A stretch of 64,000 bases of DNA from Cynocephalus volans (Eukaryota; Chordata; Mammalia; Dermoptera; Cynocephalidae): assembly GCF_027409185.1 (NCBI RefSeq), contig NC_084467.1, positions 81,476,501 through 81,540,500 on the forward strand, read 5' to 3'. This document shows positions 11,252 through 22,599 of this stretch, piece after piece (positions within the stretch are counted from its first letter, which is position 1; the number at the start of each line of letters is the position of its first letter). A program made the translations under genes and the position numbers. A model generated the notes under the pieces. It ran no database searches. It was not told the DNA's origin and saw only the letters and a list, made by a program, of their open reading frames with translations.

Positions 11252-11895
11252 GGTTTAAAAAAAAAAAAAGTAATGAAATTATGAGGGGAAAAAATGTTCT
11301 ATCTTAATCAAAATTGGATAGAAAGATACATATGAAAAATCAGGAAATCCTGGCACAAATACATTAAGTATCAACGAAATAATTTTTTAAAAAGGTCCCC
11401 AGCATCTCAGCAAGATAAAGTACCATGTTTTATTAACAAGATTTGTGGCCTTAACAAATTATCTAAGCTCTTTGAACCTTGGTTTCCTTGAAGCAAATGA
11501 TACCTCTAATGTTTTCCTGTTGTGACATTCTAGTCAAAAGAAAATTGATACAAACTTATATAAGCAGATTTTTTATGCGGTGGTTAGTTTCAATGATAAG
11601 AGGGGGAAAAAATCCCCCAAATCCCAAAAATGTTACACTAAAAAACTAAGGTCTCATTCTCTGAACCCCATTTACTAGGCTTCAGAAACAATCAGATATT
11701 TCTAGGACAAGTCAACACAATGAGAGTATATTAGCAAGACTAAATGTGTATACATAGCTACACGTTAAATGACTTTCAGAAGATGCCAAAGAGACATTCA
11801 GGATTGCAAGAGGTATTTTTTAAATCTGATATTAAAGAAAATAAAAACATCATATACTTATTACCCACATTTTTTTCTAGTTCTCACCTGCCATT
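11252..11895. other. No feature recognised
   Basis: Poly-A stretch at 11258-11270, otherwise plain AT-rich sequence. Confidence 0.55.
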
Positions 11896-11912
11896 GAAAA
11901 GTGGGTCTTCAG

Positions 11913-12087
11913 GGCCGGCCCGTGGCTCACTCGGTAGAGTGCGGTGCTGATAACACCAAGGCCCCGGGTTCGGATCCCATATATGGATGGCCGGTTCGCT
12001 CACTGGCTGAGTGTGGTGCTGACAACACCAAGTCAAGGGTTAAGATCCCCTTACCGGTCATCTTTTTAAAAAAAAAAAAAAGAAAAG
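11913..12087 (+). mobile_element. Dimeric SINE (class B)
   Basis: Perfect TSD AAAAGTGGGTCTTCAG (11897-11912, 12088-12103). Both units complete; the tail ends AGAAAAG. Confidence 0.96.
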
Positions 12088-12118
12088 AAAAGTGGGTCTT
12101 CAGTCCAAAGTCAGAAGA

Positions 12119-12214
12119 CCAGGCTGCCCGGTTAGCTCAGTTTGGTTAAAGCAGTGTTATAACACCAACGTCAAGGGCTTGTATCCCTACACAGACCAGC
12201 CACCAAAGAAAATA
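12119..12214 (+). mobile_element. Monomeric SINE
   Basis: TSD AAAGTCAGAAGA (12107-12118, 12215-12226). Box A TTAGCTCAGTTTGG has an extra T; box B is diverged (GGGCTTGTATCC). It lies 15 bp after the dimer's 3' TSD. Confidence 0.88.
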
Positions 12215-12429
12215 AAAGTCAGAAGAAACTGGAGAGGTGTTTAGCTTTTCACTCTTTCCTTCCTCACCTCCCATTTTTTCATTGTAAACTGGCTTCTACT
12301 CTACATACCATTTTACTAAAACTGCATTTACCAAGGTTAGTCACCAAGAGCCCCTTGCTAAATCCAGTAAACACTTCACAGCCCATATCTTCCTTGATCT
12401 CTCCACAACACGGGACCCAAAACAATACT

Positions 12430-13425
12430 CTCTCCTTTTCATTTTTCTAATCAGAAAATACACGTTAATTAAGAATTCAAATATCACAAGCACACATAGC
12501 TAAAAAAAAAAAAATTCAAATATCAGAAAAAAATGAAAGACCATGTACTCTGTAATCCCTCATTCAGAGAAAGCTACTGTTAGTATGGTATATATTCCTC
12601 AAGATTTCTTTTCTAATATATATACTAACATATGGGTATATATGTAATTTTTTTAATTTTATAAAAATTAGATCATTTTACACACACTTTTTTGAGAATT
12701 TTTTAACTTAATATATCCTGATCCTTTGTCCTTGTATTTGTGGTATGTGATTACAGCCCCCCAAAGAGCTCCACATCCTAATACCCAGAACCTGTGAATA
12801 TGTTATCTTATATGGCAAAAGGGACTTTGCAATTGTGACTAAGTTAAGGATCTTAAGATGGTGGGAGTTATCCTGAATTATCCAGGTTAGGCCTGATGTA
12901 ATCACAACGATCCTTATGAGGGAGAAGAAGATGTGAAGGCATAAAGAGAGAGAGATTGGGAGATGGAGGAAGAGGGCAAGGAATGCAATACAAGGAATAC
13001 AAGAAATGCAGTTCTAGAAGCTGGAAAAGGCTAGGAAACAGATTCTGCCCTAGAGACTCCAGAAGGAACTAACCCTGCCAATATTTTGACTTTAACCCAG
13101 TAAAACATTTTAGACTCTGGTCTTCAGAACGATAAGAAACTAAATTTGTGTTGTCTTAAGCCATTAAATTTGTGCTAATTTGCACAGGAAACTAACACAG
13201 TATATATACACTATATTCCATCAGCTGTATAACATTCTATTATGTGAGTGCACCATAATTTATTTAACCAATCCTCTATTAATGGACACTTGGGTTGCTT
13301 CCAATTTTTTACTGTTATATACTAGGTGCCATGAACTCTCTAAGCATATCTTTCCATTTGTATGTTTCTCTAGGATTTATTCCATAAATTGCAACTTCTA
13401 GGTCACGTAATATAATAAGTTTTAA
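12430..13425 (-). mobile_element. Old L1 3' region, antisense, split by an LTR
   Basis: The pieces 12430-12735 and 13199-13425 (TTAATGGACACTTGGGTTGC) read as the complement of an old L1 end, with an MLT1 LTR inserted between them. Confidence 0.6.
12738..13198 (+). mobile_element. MLT1 (ERVL-MaLR) solo LTR
   Basis: Near-complete: ACCTGTGAATATGTTATCTT, GGCAAAAGGGACTTTGCAAT, TCTAGAAGCTGGAAAAGGC and AATTTGTGTTGTCTTAAGCC, ending GGAAACTAACACA. Solo LTR; no viral genes. Confidence 0.9.
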
Positions 13426-13529
13426 CAGAAAAAAAACCTCCAAAACTCTGTACTTATTTTTACTTACATTAATAACATTCAAGCCTCTCCCTCCTCCAAA
13501 GTTCTATTCTTTTAGCTTCTGTTAAATCA

Positions 13530-13800
13530 CTTTCCTGAGTTTCCTCCTATAGTGGCTACTCCTTCTGTTCATTTGCAGGCTCCTTATCATCAGCTCATTT
13601 CTTAAATGTCAGTGGTCCCCAAAGTTCCAATTCCATCCTGTACTCTCCCCTTACTGCACACACTCCCTGAGTTATCTCATCTATTTCCTTTTACCCCAAT
13701 TACTACTTACAAACAAAACAGAATTCATCATACCCTCTTCCCTGCAAATCAATTCCTCCACTGTGTTCGTTCTATTAATGACTGGCATACCAAAGTCCAG
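13530..13800 (+). mobile_element. L2 LINE fragment
   Basis: Follows part of the L2 ORF2 region (GGCTCCTTATCATCAGCTC, TTAAATGTCAGTGGTCCCCA, GAGTTATCTCATCTATTTCC). Decayed. Confidence 0.6.
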
Positions 13801-14054
13801 TAGCCTATGAAAGATATATAGAGGTCACCTGATCCCTCCTTATCCTCGCCCTATATACCAAGTCTAAGGATTCCATGTCCTTAAAGCTCTAAAATACATA
13901 AGCTTCTCTCCCTCCCTACCAATTCCTTGGAATAAGAATACATCAATTTTCAACTGTATTACTTTACTGTGTGTTTTCCCTATCTCAAGTCTTATACCCA
14001 CTGTACCAAAATCTTTCTGAAACTCCATTCTGATTTGTCATTCAACTAGACCTT

Positions 14055-14610
14055 TCATACATTGCTGGTTAGAATGTAAAATGGTATAACCTCTTGAGGA
14101 AATTCTTTAGCAATGTCTTCTAAAGTCAAACATACATCTGTTCTATGATCCAGTAATTCCACTCCTAGTTATTTATCCAAGGGAAATGAAAATGTATGTC
14201 TACAAAAAGGCTTGTACTCAAATGTTCATAGCAGCTTTATTCATAATAGCCAGATGGGAAAATGGATAAACAAAATTGTGGTATATTCATACAATGGATT
14301 AATATACATGGATTTAAAAGAACGAACTACTGATCAATGTGCAACATGGATAAATTTCAAAAACACATTATGCTAACCAAAAGAAGCCAAAAACAGAAGA
14401 ATACATACTATATAATTCTATTCATGTGACATTCAAGAACAAGAAAAAATAATATATGGTAAATGATAACACAACAGTGGAGATTAACTAAAAGAACCAT
14501 GGGGGAGAGCGGAGTTTGCAGAGGTGTAAACATTTATCAAAACTCTTGAATTGTACAGTTAAATCTGTGCATTTCACTATATGATTTTTTTATTTAAAAA
14601 AGTAAAGCAA
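14055..14610 (+). mobile_element. Old L1M 3' end
   Basis: TTGCTGGTTAGAATGTAAAA, ATTCCACTCCTAGTTATTTA, TTCATAGCAGCTTTATTCAT and a 3'UTR ending TTGAATTGTACAGTTAAATC. Frame broken. Confidence 0.88.
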
Positions 14611-14863
14611 CTATTAAGATTTAAAACTTTAATTTACTCAGCATTTTTTCTTAACTAGTTACAAAATGCCTCAAGATTTAAGAAAAATTAAACTATCACT
14701 AAATTACCGTTCTTAAAAAAAATTATCAACTCAGAAACAAAAATACATCAAATGTGTCTCTGTCCTTGGTTTGTAAATTTTGTGAGCAAGGACTTATCTG
14801 TGTGGAATAGATCGTCATTATCTCCCCAATACCTATCACTACACTTGCCACATAGGAGATGCA

Positions 14864-14940
14864 GATGACCAGTACAGGTATCTGAACCTGTGACCTTGGT
14901 GTTATAAGGCTGTGCTAAAACCAACGGAGCTAACTAACTC
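14864..14940 (-). mobile_element. Monomeric SINE, 5' part worn
   Basis: The complement shows GACCAGTACAGGTATCTGAA, CCTTGGTGTTATAAGGC and GGAGCTAACTAACTC. No tail is recognisable. Confidence 0.75.
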
Positions 14941-15109
14941 ATTTTACTGACAATGTAGGTTAAACCTAAATATACCATCATGCTTGACAACTTCCCTATA
15001 ACCTTGTTCATCTAGCAGTAGAACAGATGCTTCTCCATATTTTCAAAAGGCAGCCAAGTTGAATCTTTAATTTTGTGCTCATCTATTTATTACATAATTC
15101 CAAGTAAAT

Positions 15110-15500
15110 TCCAAACCCTATATGTACTGTTTTTTCCTATACACACACACCTGATAAAGTTTAGTTTGTAAATTAGGCACAGTAAGAGGTTAACAACAGT
15201 GACTAATAATTAATTTAGTATTAATAAAGTATTATTAAGCAAAATAAGGTTTACTTGAACATAAGCACTGTGATACCGACAACTGATATGACAACCAAGA
15301 CAGCTACTAAGTGACTAACAGGCAGATAGAGTATACAGGGTACATATACTGGACAAAGGGATGATTCACATCCCAATGGAGCGGATGGAACACAATTGAA
15401 AACTTATGAATTGTTTATTTCTGAAATTTTCCATTTAATATTTTTGGACTACAGATGACCTTGGGTAACTGAAACTGCAGATAAGGGAAGACAACTGCAT
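15110..15500 (-). mobile_element. MER2/Tigger-type transposon, opposite orientation
   Basis: The reverse complement parallels the element at 10739-11251: the complement of GGACAAAGGGATGATTCACA and of GAAATTTTCCATTTAATATT, and an end TAACTGAAACTGCAGATAAG. The two copies differ by many substitutions, so they are old. Confidence 0.8.
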
Positions 15501-15592
15501 TCAAAGGCATTACATTTTTCATGGGCTTATTCCCTAAAATTCATTCTCAGTTTACTTCAAGGTCTATCTTCCAACCATCAAATTATGGCTCA

Positions 15593-15701
15593 GGCTGGTC
15601 TGATGGTAGTGGGTTATCAAAATTTACTAATATTAAAATCACTAAAGTTGTCATATAACCCCCCTCTGCCAAATTTGACTGGCTTTTAAAAAAAAAAAAA
15701 A
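15593..15701 (+). pseudogene. Y4 RNA retrocopy
   Basis: The 95-nt core from GGCTGGTCTGATGGTAGTGG to TTTGACTGGCTTTT matches Y4 RNA end to end, including both arms of the terminal stem (GGCTGGTC with GACTGGCT), and is followed by about 15 A. Y4 is a small RNA-polymerase-III RNA bound by Ro60. The copy is flanked by the TSD AAATTATGGCTCA (15580-15592, and again from 15702), the mark of L1-driven insertion. Several changes in the loop and lack of the upstream Pol III promoter make it a pseudogene. A dimeric SINE later inserted in its 3' TSD. Confidence 0.9.
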
Positions 15702-15714
15702 AAAATTATGGCTC

Positions 15715-15884
15715 GGGGCTGGCCCGTGGCTCACTCGGGAGAGTGCGATGCTGAGAACACCAAGGCCCCGGGTTCGGATCCCATATACGGATGGCCGGTT
15801 CGCTCACTGGCTGAGCGTGGTGCTCACAACACCAAGTCAAGGGTTAAGATCCCCTTACCGGTCATCTTTAAAAAAAAAAAAAAA
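15715..15884 (+). mobile_element. Dimeric SINE (class B) nested in the Y4 TSD
   Basis: TSD AAAAATTATGGCTC (15701-15714, 15885-15898). The head is GGGCTGGCCCGTGGCTCACT. The same site already carried the Y4 retrocopy, so the target sequence now appears three times. Confidence 0.95.
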
Positions 15885-15900
15885 AAAAATTATGGCTCAG

Positions 15901-16780
15901 TTTTCTACACTACCCTGATTTCTGGTATACTTGAAGATAATTACATTTTTCTTCTATCTTTCTCATGTATTTCATTCAAATACTATATAATTGCTCATTA
16001 AAGCCGTAATTTTATCCAGTATCTGCTAACACTGTTCTAATAAATGTACTAGTATTACTTATGAGAATACTGGATTCATTTCTGACATAGCAAAAAATCC
16101 ATATCAGGCCAAAGAAGACAGCAACAAATCATTTGAGCACCAACTCAAAGACAAAATCCCCATCCTCACTTCTGTTATCAGTGCTTACACTTTGCTATGA
16201 ACAAACAAAAAGAGCAATGATCCATAACAAAGCCAGTTTTGTTCCTCTCTCTCATCAAGGTCACTTTCTAGAACATAGGAGCTAGCAGTTCCTTAGAGAA
16301 AGAGTACTAATAATGAACTTACAAAGCACTGAATAGCAAAACCAACAATAAAAACCCAGATAATAGCCAGTTTAACCAGCTTTAGAGAACACTTTTCAGA
16401 GTACAACTGTGAGGTTTGAATAAGTATAAAGAACAATTAACAAGCAATAATCCCACACTGTCTTCAGCCACTTAAAAGGATAAACTGCAAACAGCACAGG
16501 CAAGGAAAGCTCTCTTGAAGGACAGATACAGTCATAAACAGCTAGAAATGCAATAAGTAAAAATACATCAGGGAAGTTGCAATAATGAGAAATGAGATGA
16601 CACTTTTCGAGCAAACTTATGGGGCCACAGTCAACAGGTTCTATCTACAAAACACAAATTAAGAGGAACAACTATCATAACACCATGAAGCTACCAATGT
16701 CATCTCTGACCTGTATCTTGAATTTTATATGCCAAAAGGAAAGACACATACACTGGAGATAGCCTCGAATAGTCTATCCA
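15901..16780. other. No feature recognised
   Basis: Unique-looking intronic DNA. A 72-codon minus frame at 16396-16614 has no family resemblance. Confidence 0.55.
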
Positions 16781-16782
16781 GA

Positions 16783-17165
16783 CCAATGGTGTTCGGTCTT
16801 GGCCATACACTGGAATCACCAGAGCAGCTTTAAAAAATACTGATGATAATCTATGGAGATAGAAATCAGAATAGTGATCACCTCTGGGCAGGGAGTGGGG
16901 ACAATAGAAAAAAGGGATATGAAGAAGTTTTCTAGAGTTTTTGCCATCTTGTGTTAGTTACAAGGTAAAAATCAAACTATACACTTAAATTTTGTGCATT
17001 TTATTATATGTAACCACAACTAAATTTCTTAAAAATACTGCTACCTGGGTCCTATCCCTAGAGATTCTGATGTATTTGGTCTAGCAGCAGCATGAGTTTT
17101 TTTTAAAAGCTCTCCATGTGAGTCTAATGCACAATCAAAGTTGAAAACCACTGCTTTAGATTCTA
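16783..17165 (+). mobile_element. MER5A-like hAT transposon interrupted by an L1 3' end
   Basis: The left part (CACTGGAATCACCAGAGCAG) and right part (GAGATTCTGATGTATTTGGT through GTTGAAAACCACTGCTTTAG) are MER5A. About 16848-17030 between them is an old L1 3'UTR ending TAACCACAACTAAATT. Confidence 0.7.
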
Positions 17166-17169
17166 TATT

Positions 17170-17930
17170 ACAGGGTAAAACTGGAAGTCAGTAAACCCTG
17201 CTTACAATCTCAGGGCTCCCAATCAGCTTTTAGTCAATCATTCTTAATCATGAACAGACAACCAAGGATTACCAGACCTCTGAGGAAGGCATCTACTAAT
17301 GAGACTACACCAAAAAGAAAAAAAGAGGATTAAAGGAAACAAACCATGCAAGGGGAAAAAAGCCTAAAGAAACAATCTTTAACAGCCTCAGATAAGAGAA
17401 AATGTGGCACCCACGAAACAAGAAAAGAGATGGAAGAATAAGTAGAGGAGAGAAAGCTGAACCTACTGGCCTTCAAAAGGGAATATGGTCAAGAAGCAAA
17501 CTGATGTGGCTCATTCACAGAACTCCAGAGAGGCTCAGGACCTGGGAGTCTCCAGGTATAACATCAGTGGTGGAGAGGCATGGAGCTGAAGAGCAGGGCT
17601 GTGGTTGAAAACCTCTACAGAGTACAGTTAGACCTTCCAGGTTCCCTTCTCCACCACCATCCCTAACCTCTCATAAATTTATTCTGTGGAAACAATGACT
17701 TGGAGAGACTCCAGACTCAAGAATAGAGTGAGGTTCAAGGCTGAAAAACAAGGCATTAAGCAGAAATGTATTTAGCAAACAACCAACCCCGTCCACAGCC
17801 CATTCCTTTACCAGCTCACAGAACAGTGGGAGCCAGGCATATACCCCCAATACCCTCCCCTGAGTTTGATTTAGATTTCTCCTTTTGCATGCTGCCAAAC
17901 CAATTTCCATCATAAGTACCACTCCTAGTA
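17170..17930. other. No feature recognised
   Basis: Somewhat richer in G+C than its neighbours. Short frames on both strands match nothing I know. Confidence 0.5.
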
Positions 17931-17934
17931 AAGG

Positions 17935-18060
17935 ACAATGGTCTTTTCTTTCTGTTCTACTACCCCCACTAGACTCTAAGCTCCTCAGGGGCAGGGCAGC
18001 ATCTTAATCAGCTCTGCATACCCATAGCCTAACACAATGACTGTCAATATACTAAACACT
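17935..18060 (+). mobile_element. L2 3'-end fragment
   Basis: CACTAGACTCTAAGCTCCTC, GGGGCAGGGCAGCATC, then AGCCTAACACAATGACTG, an L2 3' terminus. It stops about 110 bp before the L1 insertion. Confidence 0.75.
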
Positions 18061-18183
18061 ATAAAACCTTAGTGGTTCTAGACACTGGAGACACCATGCA
18101 AAAAATAAAATAAAAACTTAGTTGGACTACTAGAACATACAAGGTGTAATTTGGACTAGGTCATGAATAAAGAATGAAGACTT

Positions 18184-19968
18184 GAGAAGGAAATAAAGGG
18201 CATCCAGATTGGAAAAGATGAAGTCAAACTGTCCCTGTTTGCAGATGACATGATCCTATATATCGGACAGCCTAAAACCTCTACAAAAAAACTGTTGGAA
18301 TTGATAAATGATTTCAGCACAGTAGCAGGATACAAAATCAACACACAAAAATCAGTAGCATTTCTTTTCTCCAATAGTGAACATGCAGAAGGAGAAATCA
18401 AGAAAGCCTGCCCATTTACAATAGCCACCAAAAAAATAAAATACTTAGGAATTGAGTTAACCAAGGATGTGAAAAATCTCTATAATGAGAACTACAAACC
18501 ACTGCTGAGAGAAATTAGAGAGGATACAAGAAGATGGAAAGATATTCCATGCTCTTGGATTGGAAGAATCAACATAGTGAAAATGTCCATACTACCCAAA
18601 GTGATATACAAATTCAATGCAATCCCCATCAAAATTCCAAAGACATTTTTCTCAGAAATGGAAAAAACTATTCAGACATTTATATGGAACAATAAAAGAC
18701 CACGAATAGCCAAAGCAATGCTCAGCAAAAAAAATAAAGCTGGAGGCATAACACTACCTGACTTTAAGCTATACTACAAAGCTATAATAACCAAAACAGT
18801 ATGGTACTGGCATAAAAACAGACACACTGACCAATGGAATAGAATAGAGAATCCAGAAATCAACCCACACACTTACTGCCATCTGATCTTTGACAAAGGC
18901 ACCAAGCCTATTCAGTGGCGAAGGGACTGCCTCTTCAGCAAGTGGTGCTGGGATAACTGGATATCCATATGCAGGAGAATGAAACTAGATCCATACCTCT
19001 CACCGTATACTAAAATCAACTCAAAATGGATTAAGGATTTAAATATACACCCTGAGACAATGAAACTTCTTAAAGAAAACATAGGAGAAACACTTCAGGA
19101 AATAGGACTGGGCACAGACTTCATGAATACGACCCCAAAAGCACGGGCAACCAAAGGAAAAATAAACAAATGGGATTATATCAAACTAAAAAGCTTCTGC
19201 ACAGCAAAAGAAACAATTAAAAGAGTTAAAAGACAACCAACAGAGTGGGAGAAAATATTTGCAAAATATACATCTGAGAAAGGATTAATATCCAGAATAT
19301 ATAAGGAACTCAAACAACTTTACAAGAAGAAAACAAGCAACCCAATTAAAAAATGGGCAAAAGAGCTAAGTAGGCATTTCTCTAAGGAAGATATACAAAT
19401 GGCCAACAGACATATGAAAAAATGCTCAACATCACTCAGCATCCGGGAAATGCAAATCAAAACCACATTGAGATACCATCTAACCCCAGTTAGGATGGCT
19501 AAAATCCAAAAGACTGTGAACGATAAATGCTGGCGAGGCTGCGGAGAAAAAGGAACTCTCATACATTGTTGGTGGGACTGCAAAATGGTGCAGCCTCTAT
19601 GGAAAATGGTATGGAGGTTCCTTAAACAATTGCAAATAGATCTACCATACGACCCAGCCATCCCACTGTTGGGAATATACCCAGAGGAATGGAAATCATC
19701 AAGTCGAAGGTATACCTGTTCCCCAATGTTCATCGCAGCACTCTTTACAATAGCCAAGAGTTGGAACCAGCCCAAATGCCCATCATCAGATGAGTGGATA
19801 CGGAAAATGTGGTACATCTACACAATGGAATACTACTCAGCTATAAAAACGAATGAAATACTGCCATTTGCAACAACATGGATGGACCTTGAGAGAATTA
19901 TATTAAGTGAAACAAGTCAGGCACAGAAAGAGAAATACCACATGTTCTCACTTATTGGAGGGAGCTAA
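18184..19968 (+). CDS. L1 ORF2 C-terminal fragment (reverse transcriptase end and Cys-rich region)
   Basis: The longest open frame in the window. It starts without its own Met at the truncation ([11 protein letters not shown]) and has the first internal Met just after FADD. No start codon context or promoter belongs to it, so it is element-derived coding sequence and not a host gene. Confidence 0.9.
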   Translation, partial: EKEIKGIQIGKDEVKLSLFADDMILYIGQPKTSTKKLLELINDFSTVAGYKINTQKSVAFLFSNSEHAEGEIKKACPFTIATKKIKYLGIELTKDVKNLYNENYKPLLREIREDTRRWKDIPCSWIGRINIVKMSILPKVIYKFNAIPIKIPKTFFSEMEKTIQTFIWNNKRPRIAKAMLSKKNKAGGITLPDFKLYYKAIITKTVWYWHKNRHTDQWNRIENPEINPHTYCHLIFDKGTKPIQWRRDCLFSKWCWDNWISICRRMKLDPYLSPYTKINSKWIKDLNIHPETMKLLKENIGETLQEIGLGTDFMNTTPKARATKGKINKWDYIKLKSFCTAKETIKRVKRQPTEWEKIFAKYTSEKGLISRIYKELKQLYKKKTSNPIKKWAKELSRHFSKEDIQMANRHMKKCSTSLSIREMQIKTTLRYHLTPVRMAKIQKTVNDKCWRGCGEKGTLIHCWWDCKMVQPLWKMVWRFLKQLQIDLPYDPAIPLLGIYPEEWKSSSRRYTCSPMFIAALFTIAKSWNQPKCPSSDEWIRKMWYIYTMEYYSAIKTNEILPFATTWMDLERIILSETSQAQKEKYHMFSLIGGS

Positions 19969-20222
19969 AAATTAATATATAAATTCACACACACACATAC
20001 ACACACACACACAAACCGGGGGGGGGGAAGAAGATATAACAACCACAATTATTTGAAGTTGATACAACAAGCAAACAGAAAGGACATTGTCGGGGGGGAG
20101 GGGGGGAGGGAGAAGGGAGGGAGGTTTTGGTGATGGGAAGCAATAATCAGCTACAATGTATATCGACAAAATAAAATTAAAAAAAAAAAAAAAAGTGAAA
20201 AAAAAAAAAAAAAAAAAAAAAA
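18184..20222 (+). mobile_element. Young 5'-truncated L1 with open ORF2 remainder
   Basis: Insertion flanked by the 15-bp TSD AAAGAATGAAGACTT (18169-18183 and 20223-20237). From the first base of the insertion the frame is open to the stop at 19968: 594 codons of ORF2 with no stop or frameshift, against about 1275 in a full ORF2. It starts inside the reverse transcriptase just before the catalytic FADD (18238-18249), so the endonuclease and most of the fingers/palm are gone. The C-terminal CWRGC...HCWWDC cysteine motif (codons 449-466) is intact. The 3'UTR has a CA repeat (19986-20014), two G tracts (20018-20027 and 20091-20110), AATAAAA and a poly-A tail with an interruption. It cannot move by itself, but its intact frame shows recent L1 activity in the lineage. 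Confidence 0.96.
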
Positions 20223-20334
20223 AAAGAATGAAGACTTAAATTTATTAATGAAATGATGTCTGGGACTAATTTAAAATAATCCCAGAGGCCCCACCCCCAC
20301 CCACCCAACCCAAAAAAAAAAAAAAAAAAAAAAA

Positions 20335-21650
20335 TCAGTGGTATTCCTATATGCTGGCCACAAATGTATTAAAATATCATTTACAATAACATCAAAAAAC
20401 ACCAACTACCTAAGAATAAGAAAGATGTGCAAGACTTCTACACAGAAAACTACAAAACATTACTGAAAACTTTAAAGACCTAAATAAATGGAAAGACATA
20501 TACCATGTTCATAAATTAAAATACTCAATATAATTAAAATGTCAGTTCTCCCCAAATTAATATACAAATTTAATTCCAATCCCAAAATTTGTAGAAATTG
20601 ACAAGCAGATTCTAATATGAAAATGCTAAGAGCCAAGAAAACTCCAGACAGTTTAAGAAACAAAGCTGTAGGACTTATACTACCACATACCAAGGCTTAT
20701 TATAAAGTAACATTAATACTGTAATATCAGTGCAAGGATAACAAATAAACAAATGAAACAATAGAGTATTCAGAAACAGACACACAATTATACAGTCATC
20801 TGATTTATGAAAAAAGTGCCACGCAGTGCAGAAGGGCAAGGATGGTATTTTCAATAAATGGTACTTGGTCAAATAGATATCCACATGGTAAAAAGTGAAT
20901 CTTGACCCCTACAATCCATCTGGAATTTACTGTAAATTGTACACCTTAAAAGAGAAAAGTAAATAAAATTTCTATAAGGTAACACAGGAAAATATATAAA
21001 TATTCTTAGGCTAGGAGTAGATTTTTAACACAAGACACAAAAGCAGCAACCGTAAAAGAAAAAATTTTAAATGTATATTTCATTAAAATTAAGAATCTCA
21101 ATTCATCAAAAAAACTCCTTTAAAAGAGTGAAAAGAGTGAAAAAAAGAAATGTAATATATGTACATATTCCAAAAGGACTCATATCCATACTAAGGATTA
21201 TAAATCAATAGAAAAATAAGAATACCAATGAAAACTGGGCAAAAAGACTTAACAGGCACCTCACAAAGGAGGACAAATAATTGGCCAATAAAAGATACTC
21301 AAATGCAAAACAAAACCACACTGATACATATTACTGCACCTCTACCAGAATAGCAGAAATTTTTTAAACTGACAAGCATCGGCAAGGATGTGGGGTATAT
21401 GGAATATCATTCCCTGCTAATTGATACAACCACTTCGGGAAAGTGTTCAACAGTATCTAATACTAAAGTTTTATCATTCACATACCTCAAAACCCGACAA
21501 TTCCACTTCTTGGTACATACCCCAACCTAGTAATGTTGAATTTCTTGATCTGTGGTGGGTCACTTAGTAAAAGTTCATTGTCTGCACACTTTGAATTGCG
21601 ACCTTTTCTGTATATTATACTTCAATGAGTTTTCTAAGATTTCTTTGACA
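20335..21650 (+). mobile_element. Old L1M fragment
   Basis: ORF2-like blocks (TTACAATAACATCAAAAAAC, GGCAAGGATGTGGGGTATAT, ATTCCACTTCTTGGTACATA) run to a 3'UTR ending TATATTATACTTCAATGAG. Many stops; same orientation as the young L1 just before it. Confidence 0.85.
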
Positions 21651-21667
21651 CAAAATTCTCAGAGATC

Positions 21668-21669
<2 letters not shown>

Positions 21670-21698
<29 letters not shown>

Positions 21699-21847
21699 TG
21701 ACCGGTAAGGGGATCTCAACCCTTGGCTTGGTGTTGTCAGCACCACGCTCAGCCAGTGAGCAAACCGGCCATCCCTATATAGGATCCGAACCCGTGGCCT
21801 TGGTGTTATCAGCACCGCACTCTACCGAGTGAGCCACGGGCCGGCCC
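21670..21847 (-). mobile_element. Dimeric SINE (class B)
   Basis: Perfect 18-bp TSD AAAATTCTCAGAGATCTT (21652-21669, 21848-21865). Poly-T start, both units intact, head GGGCCGGCCCGTGGCTCACT on the minus strand. Confidence 0.96.
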
Positions 21848-21865
21848 AAAATTCTCAGAGATCTT

Positions 21866-22599
21866 AAGGCTAGCGTTTTGGAATAGAAAAAGAGCTTCTG
21901 ATACACTGCAGAAATTTTACTAATAAAATTAAAACACAATAAGAAAGCTACTAACATATCAAACCAGAACAAAGATAAAGACTACCAACAGATCATTTTT
22001 CTTTAACTTCATGAACCACTAGAATTCATTCTTTCAGCAAAGAAAAGAATTTTTTATCCTACACGGTAAGCGAAGAAAAGATATTCTTGCAAGAAAATGC
22101 TGCTGCCTTTCGAAATCACCTCTAACAGCGACAGATAGGAGGAAAGCGAACGAAGCATTCCAAAAGTTTTGGTTAAGTCTTCGGTGAAAGGATGCCAACT
22201 GACATGATCTAAGATGCCCAAAAGTCAGACAGAAATAAATCACAGCAACTCTTAAAGCAAACACCAACACCGCAATCCAACCTACCGGAAATCCTGCGGC
22301 TAATTTGAGGCTTGCCCCGCTAGTCATAAGATGATTCAGTGATGGCTACAAAACGCTCAAGTACATTCTTTGGAGTCACCTGGCACACCCGGTTTGCCCA
22401 TCATCTGCCTGGAGACACGGCCATGCACAGAATCCCGGAGGCCAAATAAAGACGCCAACTTTGCAAGTCAGGAGTGCGGGTGGTCTCTCCCCTCAGGTCA
22501 CCTAAAGGGAATTGACTTCTAGCCCCAAAGGCGGGGGTGAAGGGTCAGTATCCGCCACATGATTTAAGAGGAAGTGCCCCCCGAAGCCTCTCCGTCCCT
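21866..22599. other. Shoulder of the EVI5 CpG island
   Basis: Unique-looking sequence with scattered CpG (for example near 22060-22320) leading into the island. A 97-codon minus frame here is unsupported. Confidence 0.5.

Noticed and set aside
19320..19817. 165-codon minus frame
   Set aside because: Exact antisense shadow of the L1 ORF2.
20280..20335. C-rich then poly-A segment as a SINE tail
   Set aside because: It resembles the end of a monomer (CCACCCAACCC plus A), but no box B remains and no TSD is visible.
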